A stretch of DNA of 64,000 nucleotides from Allodiplogaster sudhausi (taxonomy: Eukaryota; Nematoda; Chromadorea; Rhabditida; Diplogasteridae). This document shows positions 12,269-24,742 of this stretch, in pieces. Position 1 is the first letter of the stretch. Each line of letters opens with the position of its first letter. The DNA lies in the NCBI GenBank assembly GCA_945643635.1, contig CALZFC010000001.1, positions 9,516,001 through 9,580,000 on the forward strand, written 5' to 3'. The position numbers were made by a program, and so were the translations under genes. The notes beneath the pieces were generated by a model that made no database searches, was not told the DNA's origin, and saw nothing but the letters and a program-made list of their open reading frames with translations.

Positions 12269-13835
12269 CATTTAATAATTGTACACATCTTCAGTTGTAT
12301 GGTACAAGTTGTGCCTTCCAAAGTGGCTTTGTTAGTTCCATCCTTCACTTATATGGAGCAGATGATAATCAAAGGCATTACTATTAAACTTGTTTTTATT
12401 CCACTTCCTAACCATACGAAGACACTTTGCCCCGGCGGCCAATTTGACCTGTCCTGTCGACTGCTTCTGATAGAGATTGAAAGAGAAAATGGGGTGAGAA
12501 AGAGGGTGAGAGAGATAGTACGAGGGAAAGAGACAGGGAGAGAAATCATCGATTGAATATGCAATTATAAAAAAAATTCGGTAAAAGACCTTACTTGTCT
12601 ACAACAGATCTCTTGGTAGAAATGATGCCAAGACAGCTAAATAATGATAGTGCCAAAATGGGATTGATTTGTGTACAAAGGCACACCTGAATATTTTGTC
12701 ACGTTATAGGGGAATAAAAAGAGGGGAAAATGAAAAGAAATGAAAAATAGGCTAGCGAAAAAGAAACCCCTGCTTTCTTTGCGATTCTGTAATGGCACCC
12801 AGATTTCGGCGAAGGATTGGCATCGTTTCTGTGCTGTGGGATTTCGCATTCAAGGGTGGATGGTGTGCGCTCTCTTTTTATAGCTCATTCCTCTGAAAAT
12901 TCATTCGTAAGATCACGGACAGCCAGACCCCTGTTAATCCAATCCATCGCCTTTTAACTTTCCGCTACCTTCACATGCATCCACCATTCTCGTTTACTTC
13001 CTCGCCCTCTTCTCTCTCTCTCTCTCTCTCTCTTTCGCTCTATCTCCTTCTCTCTCTATATCTTTTCTCTCTCGCTCTGCGCTCTCCCATCTCCTCTCTC
13101 TCTCACACTCTCATATGCCACCCATTCATCTTCTCTGTTCGTCCTCGGAGGAATTCCTTATCTTGTTGAAACATTTCCTCTTTCTCTATCTACTCTGATT
13201 TCCCTCTCTCTCTTTCACTATCACTCTCTCTCTTCTCTCTCTCTGTCTCTTTCTCTCACTCTCTCTTTCTCTCTCTCGTCTTACTTTTTTTCCTTCTCTC
13301 TCTCTTCTCTCCTATCATCTCTCTCCATCTCGCTTGTCTCTCCGCTGTCAATCATCGAGATCGACCTTGTTGTTCTCCTTCTTGCAGTATTTCTTTGCCC
13401 AGTCTTATTTTGTTTATTCCCTCTTCCTGTTTCTTCCTTCCGAACCCTTAATCCTGACCCTTACAGCTTCTCGTTTCTATCATTCTGTCAGCAGCTTGGT
13501 GTGCGATATGTGGTTGTTACAGTGTGGATGAGAAATTGTAAAGAGAGCAGAGAAGGAAAGAGCGAGAGAGAGAGAGAGAGAGAGAGAGTCAGAGAGAGAA
13601 CGAGGCAAAGAGACTGGGAGAAGAAGCTCTATTGAAAGGGGGAAAGAGAGAATGAGAGAGAGAGAGAGAGAGCAGGAAAGATGAGAACAGGCAGGGGGCA
13701 TAAAGAAAACGATCGCTCTTTGACATACCACTGCCATCCTCTGTCGTAAGGAACAAAACCATCTTTCGTCTGCCAAGGTGAAAGGGAGTGGCTTGCGCAC
13801 TGGTTGGCAGAGAGCTTGAAAGGTCTCTCTCTCTA

Positions 13836-13870
<35 letters not shown>

Positions 13871-14105
13871 GCCTGTCTCTCTCTCTTTCTTTATCTCTCA
13901 ATCTCCCACTGCTCTCCCTGTCCCTCTGTCTCAGTGCTCTCTCTCTCTCTATCTCTATCTCTCTCGCTCTCCCTATATCTCTTCCTTGATCTCTATTCTC
14001 GTGGGTTCGATGCTCTATCATGTGAGCTTCCATACCTCTTAAACTTGCCGACGAGTCACTGTCACCTTGACTCTCGTTTTCTTCATTCCTTCTCTCTCAC
14101 CTTCC

Positions 14106-14150
<45 letters not shown>

Positions 14151-14361
14151 ACTCTCTCACTCTCTCATCCTTTGTTCTGTTTCTTTCTCTATATTTCTTC
14201 CGCTCTCTCTCCCCTCTTTCTCTAACTCTTTCTCACTCTCATCCGTATCAATGGCGGACATTGGCATGCCTTACATGTAGATGAAGAGGAGGGAATTGGG
14301 CCGGTTTTGATCAGGGCAACCAGAAGGAGGGCAAGCTGGCCGCAATCGACGGACTCTTGCG

Positions 14362-14421
<60 letters not shown>

Positions 14422-15515
14422 CCTCCCCTCTCTCTCTCTCATTTCCTCCCCTCTCTCTTTTCCTCTGGCCCCTTTCCTTGTCCTACAGTTATCTGCACGG
14501 CTAGATTGCTTATTTATCAATCACCAATCTTTTCTTTTTCTCCAAATTATTTTAACTGATTAGTTTTTTCTTCGTATAATATGTAGGGAGAGAAAGATTA
14601 TCCACTACGCTCAAGCATAATTAAGCGACATTCTTTTCTTACATCACAGGTCAGCTGTTTACAACACTTTCTGCCTTCCTATTGTATTTATCATTCTTTG
14701 GGGATAACACAATGTGATAGGATCACTAAGATGGAGACTAGGAGAGAAGGTCCACTGGCCACTTGGTTCATAGGTGGTTGTAATTTTTTTTATGTCATTT
14801 TTCTACAATAAATTCATTTAGTTCCCATCCCTGTAAATTGGGTAGTTTTTTCTCCTCTTTTAAGTTTTTTTTAAATATTATAATTAGAATGCTATATAGA
14901 TAAACATTTGAAGGCAGTTGAAGAAGTGGTAATGTAATAAAAAAAGCGATAATTTTTTTAAGTTTATATTTTCACATCATATATTTTTAATTATTTAGCC
15001 TTTCATTCGGTGTCCTGATATCATTTCCTTGGCTTTCTCCTTCTGTTACACTTGGTATCAGCAGCCACTTGGAAGGACTAGAAGTGATTAAGGTGATCTC
15101 TACTCTCTCTTTCCGTTCTACGCCTCAGGCAGTTGAGATTTCTAATCGGATGATTTATGATGGCTTGATCATTGTAATTGTTAGTAGACACTGTCCTTTA
15201 GTAGAACAGACAGGGGTAAATTTTATCCTTAATTTTCACAGGGAATTTTATTTACAAATACTATTTCTATCTTTTTTAATAGATAGTTAATTTTGCACAA
15301 TTTTTTTTATTACTTAGCTCTCTCTCTCTCTCTCTCTCCCTCTCTCTCTCCCTCTGGGCCGGTGGAGTAGTCCTTGCGCCCAAAATTTTTTTTGTTTCCC
15401 AGGTCCAAAGTGACAAGTGAACAAATGAGTGTGAAATGGAGCAGCGAACCAGAGAAGGAGTACGGGCGTAAAACAATGAGGAAAGGGTGAGAAGTGGTCA
15501 CTGTTTGAAGTCTAT

Positions 15516-15569
<54 letters not shown>

Positions 15570-15582
15570 CTCTCTCTCTGTC

Positions 15583-15626
<44 letters not shown>

Positions 15627-15823
15627 GAACCCATCTAACCCTCTGCATAAACAAAGAGTAGTCCCTCACGGTCATTGCAACACCTTCCTTGCAAGACACC
15701 TCGAAAGGAATCTATGGGGATCCGACTTCCATCTTGAGCACTGACTGTCTGTTCCTCTACCTCTCCCTCTTTCTCTCCCTCTCTACATCTCCCTCTATCT
15801 CTCTCACTCTCGTTTTCTCTCTC

Positions 15824-15866
<43 letters not shown>

Positions 15867-16976
15867 TTCTCTACTTGGTCGAATTCTTCTTGTGATGTGG
15901 CCCCAATGACTTTTCTTGTGTAATATCTGCTGAAAAGATTAACGAATCTTGAAATTAGGCGAATGTAGTGAGGGTGGGCAAGGAGTTGCGCTTCACAATG
16001 GGATATGCATACAGATACAACGGGATTCGAGAAGTCAGAGAGAGAGAGAGAGAGAAGAGGAGAATGGTTGAAGGATAGAGAGAGAAATATGAGAGAGTAG
16101 AGAGAAATGAGGAGTGCGAGATCAAGAAAGATAAGCAAGGTCAGTGTGGATTGAGAACCCTGGAGAAGCTTCCGTCATTTATCTCATCCCACTTTATCTT
16201 TACTTGGCTCCTTCATCCTCGCTGTCACTGTCCTATTCTCTTCTCTCTCTTTCTCTCTCTCTTTCTCTCTTTCTCTCTCTCTTTCTCTCTCTTTCTCTCT
16301 CACTCTAACAACTTTCTTTTATCGCTGTTGCATTTGTGTGCGCTTTGCACGCTGATGAAGGGCAAGAAAATCGAGGCGGTGAATGTCGAGATGAAAGTGG
16401 ACAACGGGAAGGTGATTCTGAGAGAGAGAAAGAGAGAGAGGGACAGAGAGAGGAGGAGAAGAGAAACAAGCATAATGTGTCGAAATCTGGAGATTTCTTA
16501 TGCCCTTCTGTCTACTTCTCTCTTTCTCTCTTTCCCTCCTTCTCCCTTTCTCTCTTTCTTGCTCTCTCTCCATTTTCTCTCCCTCTCAACTAGAGGGTGA
16601 AAGTGGACAAGGGAAGGTGATTCTGAGAGAGAGAGAGAGAGAGATAGAGAGAGAGTGGTCAGTCTCTTAGTCCTGAGCCACTGACAAATCTTGGCCCACG
16701 TCCTCCTTCGGAGAGCAGCGCGCACGGGACTGCACCAGCAATCAGCAACAGAATTTTTGTCTGCGTCTCTAACGTCTCCCGCTCTCTCTTTCTCTGACTA
16801 CCTCCACCCTGCCCCTAATCTCGATCATTTAATTCACATTTTCTTATCCATCTCTGACTATTTCTTTCGCTCTTTTGCCTCTCTTACTCTTGCTCACTCT
16901 CTCACACACTCTCGATCTATCGGGAGCCGGTCAATTTGCGCAGCTCTTGACTTGGTCCTTTCCCTCTCACTCTCCT

Positions 16977-17017
<41 letters not shown>

Positions 17018-17495
17018 TTCTCTCTTTCTTTCTTTCCTCCCGAGCTCATTTCTCCGTCACGAAGGCTTAAACCCGTTGATGAGCAGCCCCGACGGCCCTT
17101 TTCGCGCCGGGAGTAGCAACAGGCAATAAGTGTTAACTTGTCATCCATCGTATTCGCTATTTACCGTATACGGGCTTATACCCTGGTGGGTATACGATAT
17201 CCTGGTTTACTCTTCTTCTAGTTGTCACTCCCTGATCAGTAGTTACAGAAGTTTCGTGTTTCATTTGAAATCCTCTCTTAAGAGGTATATTGGCAATGAG
17301 AAGACAGCTAATATCAGGAGTAGCAAGTGTTTGTTAGAGGCATTAGATATTGCTTGACTCTTTGGGAAGCGTTCTTCCTCTTGTACAACAAAATTGGAAC
17401 TTTCTTACAAATTACCACTTCCGTTTAGTCATTCTTGCGGTGCGTGACCTTTTCTTCATCGGGAGAGTATTTAACCTCCGTTTTCCAAGTTGTGC

Positions 17496-17539
<44 letters not shown>

Positions 17540-17756
17540 CTTTCTCTTTCTCTCTCTCCTTCGCTCTGGCTCCTTCTCTCTCCCTCATTCCTCTCTCTCT
17601 CTCTCCCTAACTCTCTCTTCCTCTCTCACTCGCTGTGCACTTCGCCTATCGCTTGAGAAGATGGCGCCGCCTAACTTAAGCAGGAGTCCTGTTGTAAGAG
17701 TCTCTTACTCTTTATCTCTCGTTCCTTCTTCGCCTCTCTTTCTCTCTCCCTCTCTC

Positions 17757-17802
<46 letters not shown>

Positions 17803-18321
17803 CCGTGGTTCGGGTGAAGGTCACCTCCGGCTGTTGCTGCTGCTGTAGTGATCGGTCGAGACATTGAATGCAGAGAGTGAAGGCCCCCCTTCGGGTGGAT
17901 GGGGGGGGGGGGCAGTTACCAAATGAGTTGATCAGATATCCTATCCGTCTTCCCCCCTCCTAAGACAGCACCACGAACTGCTCCCCATCCCGTCCTATTC
18001 CATATTACGGCCCAGATCTGATATGAGGTAACACGCGGGCGGACTAGCCGAAAGAGCCCTGCCGCCCCTCAGCCTATTTTTTTAGAGTGAATTTACCTGC
18101 GCCGCTAGACTCATCAGCATCACTCTGTGTCTCTGTCTCTCTCTCTCTCTCTTTGCCTGTCTCTCTGTCTCTTGCTCTCTCTCTCTTTCTCTGTCTCTCT
18201 CTCTCGTAACTCCTTATAGGTCACTACAGATAGAGTGCTGAGATAGCGCGCGTACTATCCGGCCGAATCGGAAAAGAGAAAAGACAAAGTCAAAACTCTA
18301 AAAGCTTGTCTGGTCAGCTCT

Positions 18322-18361
<40 letters not shown>

Positions 18362-19343
18362 TTCTCTCTCTAGTTCTCTATCTCTCTTGTCCTCAACTTC
18401 GGCCGAAATGTGCACTATTATTGTCTTCTATCCTTCGCTAATTTATTTTGGAACTACAATTTTATTACGCATAATGAATCTATTTTATACTTTTTAATAG
18501 ACGTATTTTAAGTATATTTAATAATTAAAAGAATATGATACCATCACAAAACTCTTCCCTAGAGGAGGGAAGTTCTGGAAGTTGACGTAATATCCCTCGT
18601 TCCCTTACCCTCTTGACGGAAAGCCGCCTCCCACTCTATGTAACCTCGCCCGCTTGGCAAGAGTGTACAGTTCGCTGTCTCCATCTCTGCGTCTCTTTCT
18701 CTCTCTCTCTATCACTATCTCCTTCTCTCTTTATCTCTCTCTTTCTCTCTCACCATATCTCTAACTGTCTTCGTCATCCCTCTGCCTCTTCATCTCCGAA
18801 CGTATGAACGAGCCAGGAGGTTACCTCAACTGAAAATCTGCGCCCCTTCATTCTCCTGCCTGTTGTTCTTCCGTTCGGTTCCGCTGAGGAGAGCAACGTC
18901 TTGCGCACTAAAAAGAGAGAGAGAGAGAAAGACTGAGGTGGGGCGCGCGAAATTTTAGAAACATTTTCAGTGACGCATGACAGCCACTTTTCCTTGGCTT
19001 TCTCTCATTCTCTCGCTCTCTCACTCTCTCTCTCTCGCGCTCTCTTTCTCACTCTCTCTCTCACTCTTTCACTCTATCTTTATTTTTATCCCTCTCTCTC
19101 TCTCTTTCATAATGCCTTTCTCTACCCGCTTCCACTCTCTCCCTTTACATTGTGCTTTTCAATCACTCGGCACATCTCATGGCAAAAGCTGGAAAATTGC
19201 GAATTGTGCCAACAAAATCTTCTCCGATTTCTCCGCATGCCAACCTCTAATCTGTATATTTTCTGAGTCTCTCCGTGAACAATCTATTTCACTTTCGCTG
19301 TCTGGTCTCTCTCTCTCCTTCTCTCTCTCTCTTCTTTCTCTCT

Positions 19344-19387
<44 letters not shown>

Positions 19388-19767
19388 TTCTCTCTCTCCC
19401 TCTCTCTCTCTCCCTCTCATTTCTCTCCCTCTCATTTCTCTCCCTCTCTTTCTCTCCCGAGATATCCACTCCATGACAAGAGCCACCTCTCAATCTGGAA
19501 GATGTCGTATCTCGGGTGCTCCGGGCCTTCTTCAAGGAGGCCCGAGAGTGTCACATTTTGCACCCGCGCGAGTAGCTTCTGAGACGCCTGCTTCCACTGT
19601 CTGCATCTCTCTCTACCCTCTCTTTCTATCTCTCTATCTCTCTCTCTCTTTCTGTGTCTCTTCCTCCGCTCTATTTTATCTCACAGTTAGGATCATTTCA
19701 TGGCTTCTTCCGTGCGTGTTTGTGTGTATACGGAACGATCCTCAGGCAGCTTTTCGGTTCTCTCTCC

Positions 19768-19807
<40 letters not shown>

Positions 19808-20134
19808 CTCTCTGTCTCTCGCACTCCCGGTAACCATTCTTCTCTGCTCATACTGCTCGACTCGCCATTGTATGTATCCCCCGAGGCGACTTTCCGGGTG
19901 AATCTGTTAGAGATGAAGTTGTTTTACTACAGTTAATTATTATTGTTCCTGCCTGACTTACCAGAAAAGAATTTTTTTCTTAATTAATTAATTCTTTTTT
20001 TAAACACATTTCAGCTTATCAGACACACTTATATGCTATAAAGCTAGCGAATAGACTACTCCGCAGAATCCGGTTTTTTCCTATTTATAAGTAGCCTTTT
20101 CTCTTTCTCCTTCTCTCTCTCTCTCTCTCACTAT

Positions 20135-20166
<32 letters not shown>

Positions 20167-21374
20167 CTTCAACTCTCTCTCTCTCTCAATGTTCATCACC
20201 ATCCACGTGTCTCTCTACCATACTTTTCTTATCTCCGACTATTATCCCTTCCACTCGTCCTCCGTGTCACTTTGTGACCGTTGTTTCACTGGATATCTCC
20301 TCACTATCACGGAATGTCAGAAAATGGAGGGGTGATTGAAGTACCATTTTGATTTACTAAAAGGTATAGCTTAATAATTTTTTTATTCTTTCAAAGCACT
20401 TCGTACTACAGTAATTATTACAGTTTATTTTACTTTTATATCTTTCATCCCTTTGGTTCTTTGATTTATTTTCTATAAAAAAAGGAAATGAATTAACGGT
20501 GGACTGCGGAAGAAGAAAAAAATTCAGTGTGGCAAAAGTGCACTTTTTTGTTTCATTACAGCCGATTGCTTACCTTGGGACACGAGGTAGATATCGCTGC
20601 TTCCTCGTTCAGTGTCTCGTGATTTTATCTCTCCTTTCTGTCTCTGCTTCTCTTATTTTGCTAATCTATCTTTCCATACCTTCTCTCTCTCTCCCATAGG
20701 TTTAGACATGCCAGAAAAATGGCCTGGAAGTGAGAAGAGCAACCTAGAAAGCGACAGTTGCTATTGATGATTTCTTTCATTCACTTTCTCTCTCTTTCTT
20801 TCTTTTTCTCTCTCTCTCTCTTTCTTTCTCTCTCTTTCTCTTTCATTATCTCACTTTACCTCTCACTATCTTACGTCCTTTAAACCCATCTTCTCTACCT
20901 GACTGATATTTGTCTTAATCTCTCTCACAACACTCCAGGAACCTCTGCATTCCCCAATTCCCAATCGTAATCTTCTACTTCCTCGAACAGCTCCGATTTT
21001 GTAAGCAGTCTTGTTTTATTGTTGAATTGCATTCCAGCCAAAAAGTCTTGATTATCTCTCATCCGGAAAGATAAACCGTTAGCATGTATAGTCTATGAGT
21101 ACTTTTTATCACTCCAATATATTATACCGTTATATTAATACAAGCCAGAAACAGAGCAATCTGTGGTATCAGATTTCTGTGTCTTGCCAATAGATTAATC
21201 AGTTTAATGAGCTTCTCTCTCTCTCTCTCCTGTCCTATCGCTTGTTCCGCATTACGTTTATTTGATCTCCTACCCTCACGGCTTCCAGTCAATAAGCTAT
21301 CAAGAAGCAGCAGGATCTCTGCATCTCTGCCCTCTCTCTCTTGCTTCTCTCTTTCTCTTCTATCTATCTATCTA

Positions 21375-21438
<64 letters not shown>

Positions 21439-21509
21439 CTCTTTCACTATCTTCGTGATAGCGATCTCTAACCAACTTCATCTCACTTCCTCGGTGGACT
21501 TCTCTTTCT

Positions 21510-21589
<80 letters not shown>

Positions 21590-22052
21590 TCTCTCTCTCA
21601 TCTCCGTTCTAAGACCCAGTGGCAGCCTCACTGTTTGCATGGCGTGCAGCGGCCGGTGTGGCGCGACAGAGGCTGAGGAGCAGCAACGGAATGACATGGA
21701 GAGGAGAGAGGGAGAGAGACGATGAGAGGTATGAGTGGGATAGAAAGGTGCGGCTTAATGAGAGGGCAGGAGAGAGCAGAGAGAAAGAGAGAGAGAGAGA
21801 GATAGGATGGGAGACACGAGAGAGAGAGAAGAGCTTCCTGCGGCGCTTCGTCTCGTATGTCTACATGTCCAGTGAACGCCACGGAGACGTTGCCCACTTT
21901 TATTTCTTACCTCGCATCTGCTCTCTCCACTCACGTTCACTCTCTTTCACCACTTTCTTTCTCTCATTCTCTGCCGACTCTCACCCGCCAATGTTATTCC
22001 TCTAGCCATTCGCTAATTTCGAGACTTCTCACGCGAGAGAGAAAGCGAGAGA

Positions 22053-22084
<32 letters not shown>

Positions 22085-22114
22085 AGATGGAGAGAATAGA
22101 ATCCCCTTCCGGTA
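9044..22114. repeat. CT/GA microsatellite-dense, gene-poor region (right part)
   Basis: More of the same landscape as 1-8142. There are long CT tracts (9480-9546, 10640-10694, 14367-14416, 15521-15622, 16980-17036, 21375-21430), GA tracts (9686-9755, 13545-13680, 21705-21825, 22035-22085), a short TCTA run near 21361 and a run of ten G at 17905-17914. Unique AT-rich stretches at 10750-11820, 14480-15300 and 20200-21200 show no gene I can support. Islands such as 10200-10310, 12300-12480, 15640-15745 and 19470-19600 are open in two or more frames, often on both strands, so they remain unassigned. Confidence 0.75.
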
Positions 22115-22424
22115 ATGGCGCACTCGTTAGAAGCCCCTTTTCGCGACTCATCATTGAAGGATCTTCAGGGTCCAGAAGCCATGGTTGTCTGGAGGGCCAC
22201 TCACCCACCCAAATTCGCCATCCCAGAACCCTTTCATGAATCACCATCCTTCCTTCCTCCATCACCTAATTTCGAAAGTAATTTTGTAGATATCTTAAAC
22301 AATGAGCATAACCACGCCGCATGCTTAAGACCCTTTCTTTGCTCCACTTTGGTCGTTCGGCTTCTCTATATTCTTTTGTGCGAGGGTGTGAATGAACTTT
22401 GTGATTATTTCTGGTTCTCTGCTA

Positions 22425-22464
<40 letters not shown>

Positions 22465-22711
22465 TCCTCCATCTCTCTCACTCTCTCTCCTCTCTCTCTC
22501 TCTCTTCTCTCTCCCTTTCTCTATCTCTTTCACGGTGAAGAGTACTTCCTCATGTTCATCTTTGTGCCCAACACCCAAGATTCAGTTTTTTCGAAGCTAT
22601 CTCTGTAATCTAGTCGTATCGTTCCGTGTAAGTGTCAAGAAGATTGGCAATGCCCTCTGCCCTGCCGAATCACCCTTCTCGCCATTTCTATCCAGTTCTA
22701 CCCAAGTGTGA
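22115..22711 (+). CDS. Uncharacterised ORF, weak gene candidate
   Basis: A true ATG opens 198 codons without a stop. About the first 105 residues are complex, non-repetitive sequence (starting MAHSLEAPFRDSSLKDLQG, Pro-rich in the middle); the frame then runs through a CT tract as Ser/Leu repeats and emerges in another 65 complex residues. A donor-like GTAATT at about 22275 might end a real first exon. Against it, the minus strand is also open over 22029-22265, no family is recognised, and the tract is unlikely to be translated. Confidence 0.2.
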
Positions 22712-23580
22712 AGCTGTCCTCGCTCTCGTTCAGAACTGTGTAACGATTCCGATTCTTCTACTTCTTTCTCCACTTCTTCTGCGTCTTACCCATTTTTTAA
22801 ACCAGAGCTGCCGCTAAAAAGGCTCTAATCAGACGTGACCCTGTCGCCTTTTCTCGCTACCGCTTGTGCCGATGCTGTAGTTTGCTTACAAAGGCTTTTA
22901 CTGAGTTTCACATTAGCACAATTACTCCTGAGCACTTTTAAATTAAAAGAATATATTCTTAACGATAGGAATATATTCCCTGATCTTTAAAAGAAAAAAA
23001 AGTTGTTTTTCAATTTATCTTCATTTAAAACCCACAGTGTTTTTATCCTTAATATGTCCTGTAAATTATTATTATTATTGACTGTTCTTATTTATGTGAT
23101 CACAGGTAATTTTCCGCCATATTTTACTCAAAGACGTTGTTTATATAAGGCAAAGATGCGCCATTCATGCGTGCTTATAGATCGAGAGTATGATTTGGAT
23201 TCTTGGGGAAAAACCAAATAATTTGACTTGATGACAAAGAGTTCGCAAATCATGGTCTAATTTTAATTACCTAATTAGGAGTATCATTTTAACTTCCTAT
23301 AATTCAGGGTCTCATCGACCCGTCTTCGTCTTCGACGAGCGTCACCGCCATCGCGGCGAGTACAGTAACAGTCGTGACGACCACTTCCCCCTGCGGCAGT
23401 GCAACCTCCACGTCCGCCGCGTCCTCCTCTGATCTCGACGATACAGTAACCGCCACCTCCATCACCACTACCGTACTCCCAGGGAGTCCCGCCACGAAAG
23501 AAGCTACCGTAGGCAAGCAGGACGCAGGCCACGCCCACCACGAGGAAGCAGAAGGGCAGCACACGCCATCGCCACTAGCA
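22712..23580. other. Upstream region of the STAR-protein gene
   Basis: 22712-23280 is AT-rich unique sequence with no supported gene. 23308-23580 is a GC-richer, Ser/Thr-coding-like stretch after a TTCAG; it is open in frame with the first proposed exon of the STAR gene (starting GLIDPSSSSTSV) and may be a longer version of that exon. The antisense frame here (hydrophobic, then Gly/Arg-rich, 23562-23284) has no ATG and a TAG just upstream, so I treat it as a shadow. Confidence 0.4.
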
Positions 23581-23844
23581 ATGACGGCAGAGAGCGCAGC
23601 GACGCAGAATGGTCAGAGAGGGAGAGAGAAAGAGAGACAGAGAGAGAGACAGAAGACAGACAGAGAGAGAAAGAGCTTTAAAGGGAAGCGTAATTCTCAC
23701 CAGCTGCATGCACAACGGCGGATAACGCCTGTTGCTCCTCGCTTGGAAGAAAAGCTGATTAGTCTGCGCATGCACTGGAGGGTTAGGCCCTTATCGGGTG
23801 GGCGCGAACATGCAGCTGCGCTCTGTTTGACTCTTTCGATTGCA

Positions 23845-23884
<40 letters not shown>

Positions 23885-24472
23885 GCCTGTCTCTCTCTCT
23901 CTCTCTATCTTTCTCTCTCATTCGAGTAGATCAATTTAGTTAATTAATTTACCGCTTCTAAACTCCTCTTTCAGTCTTGATGGTCTTCTCCCCCCCCCCT
24001 TAATGTTTCCAGAAAATTCTTACTATTATGAATGTTTATTCTATCTTTTCTATTGGGCGTGCCGTGACATCGGCTGTTATCTTTGTGTTTTGCCCTTTAA
24101 GCACAAGAAACCATGTGACTAGCACCTTTTCTTCTTTCTTCTTCTTCCCATTAGGTACGGAATTTAGGAAGTTGGATGTGGCTTTAGTGATGAAAGCTTC
24201 TGTGTAGTGATAGGAAGAGAGGAGGGAAGATGGGGATGAGAGAGAGAGAGAGATGAAGAAAATAGAGCTAGAATCTGAGAGAGAAAGAGAGAAATAGAGA
24301 GAAGATTGGGAGTGCTAGAAAAGTGACATGTCATTGGGCCCAGCCTTCACTTTTGTTTGACTAGGATAAAGATGAGAGAGGTGAACCACGATGAAAAGGT
24401 GGGGAGAGCGAGCGAGTCGAAGAAACAGAAAGATGTGAGCAAGCAACTTCATGTCGACATAGGCACTGATCT

Positions 24473-24513
<41 letters not shown>

Positions 24514-24693
24514 AAGAGAGATGGAGGGAGAAAGAGAAAAGAGAGGGAGAAGTCAGACAGTGGACGATTGAAGTGTTTGGCTGAGTAGTGCAGTGGGTGC
24601 GAGCTCTGCTTTGCTGGTAGGAAGCCACTTCATCTGCTTCTTTTCTTCTTCTTCTACTCTCTCTCACTGCTTCTTTCTCTCTCCTCTCTCCCT

Positions 24694-24742
<49 letters not shown>

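Noticed and set aside
13990..14030. Possible tRNA B-box (GGTTCGATGC)
   Set aside because: No A-box, acceptor stem or cloverleaf could be built around it.
23284..23562. Minus-strand hydrophobic plus Gly-rich frame that looks like a secreted glycine-rich peptide
   Set aside because: It has no ATG, a stop lies a few codons upstream, and the plus strand is open in phase with the STAR gene.
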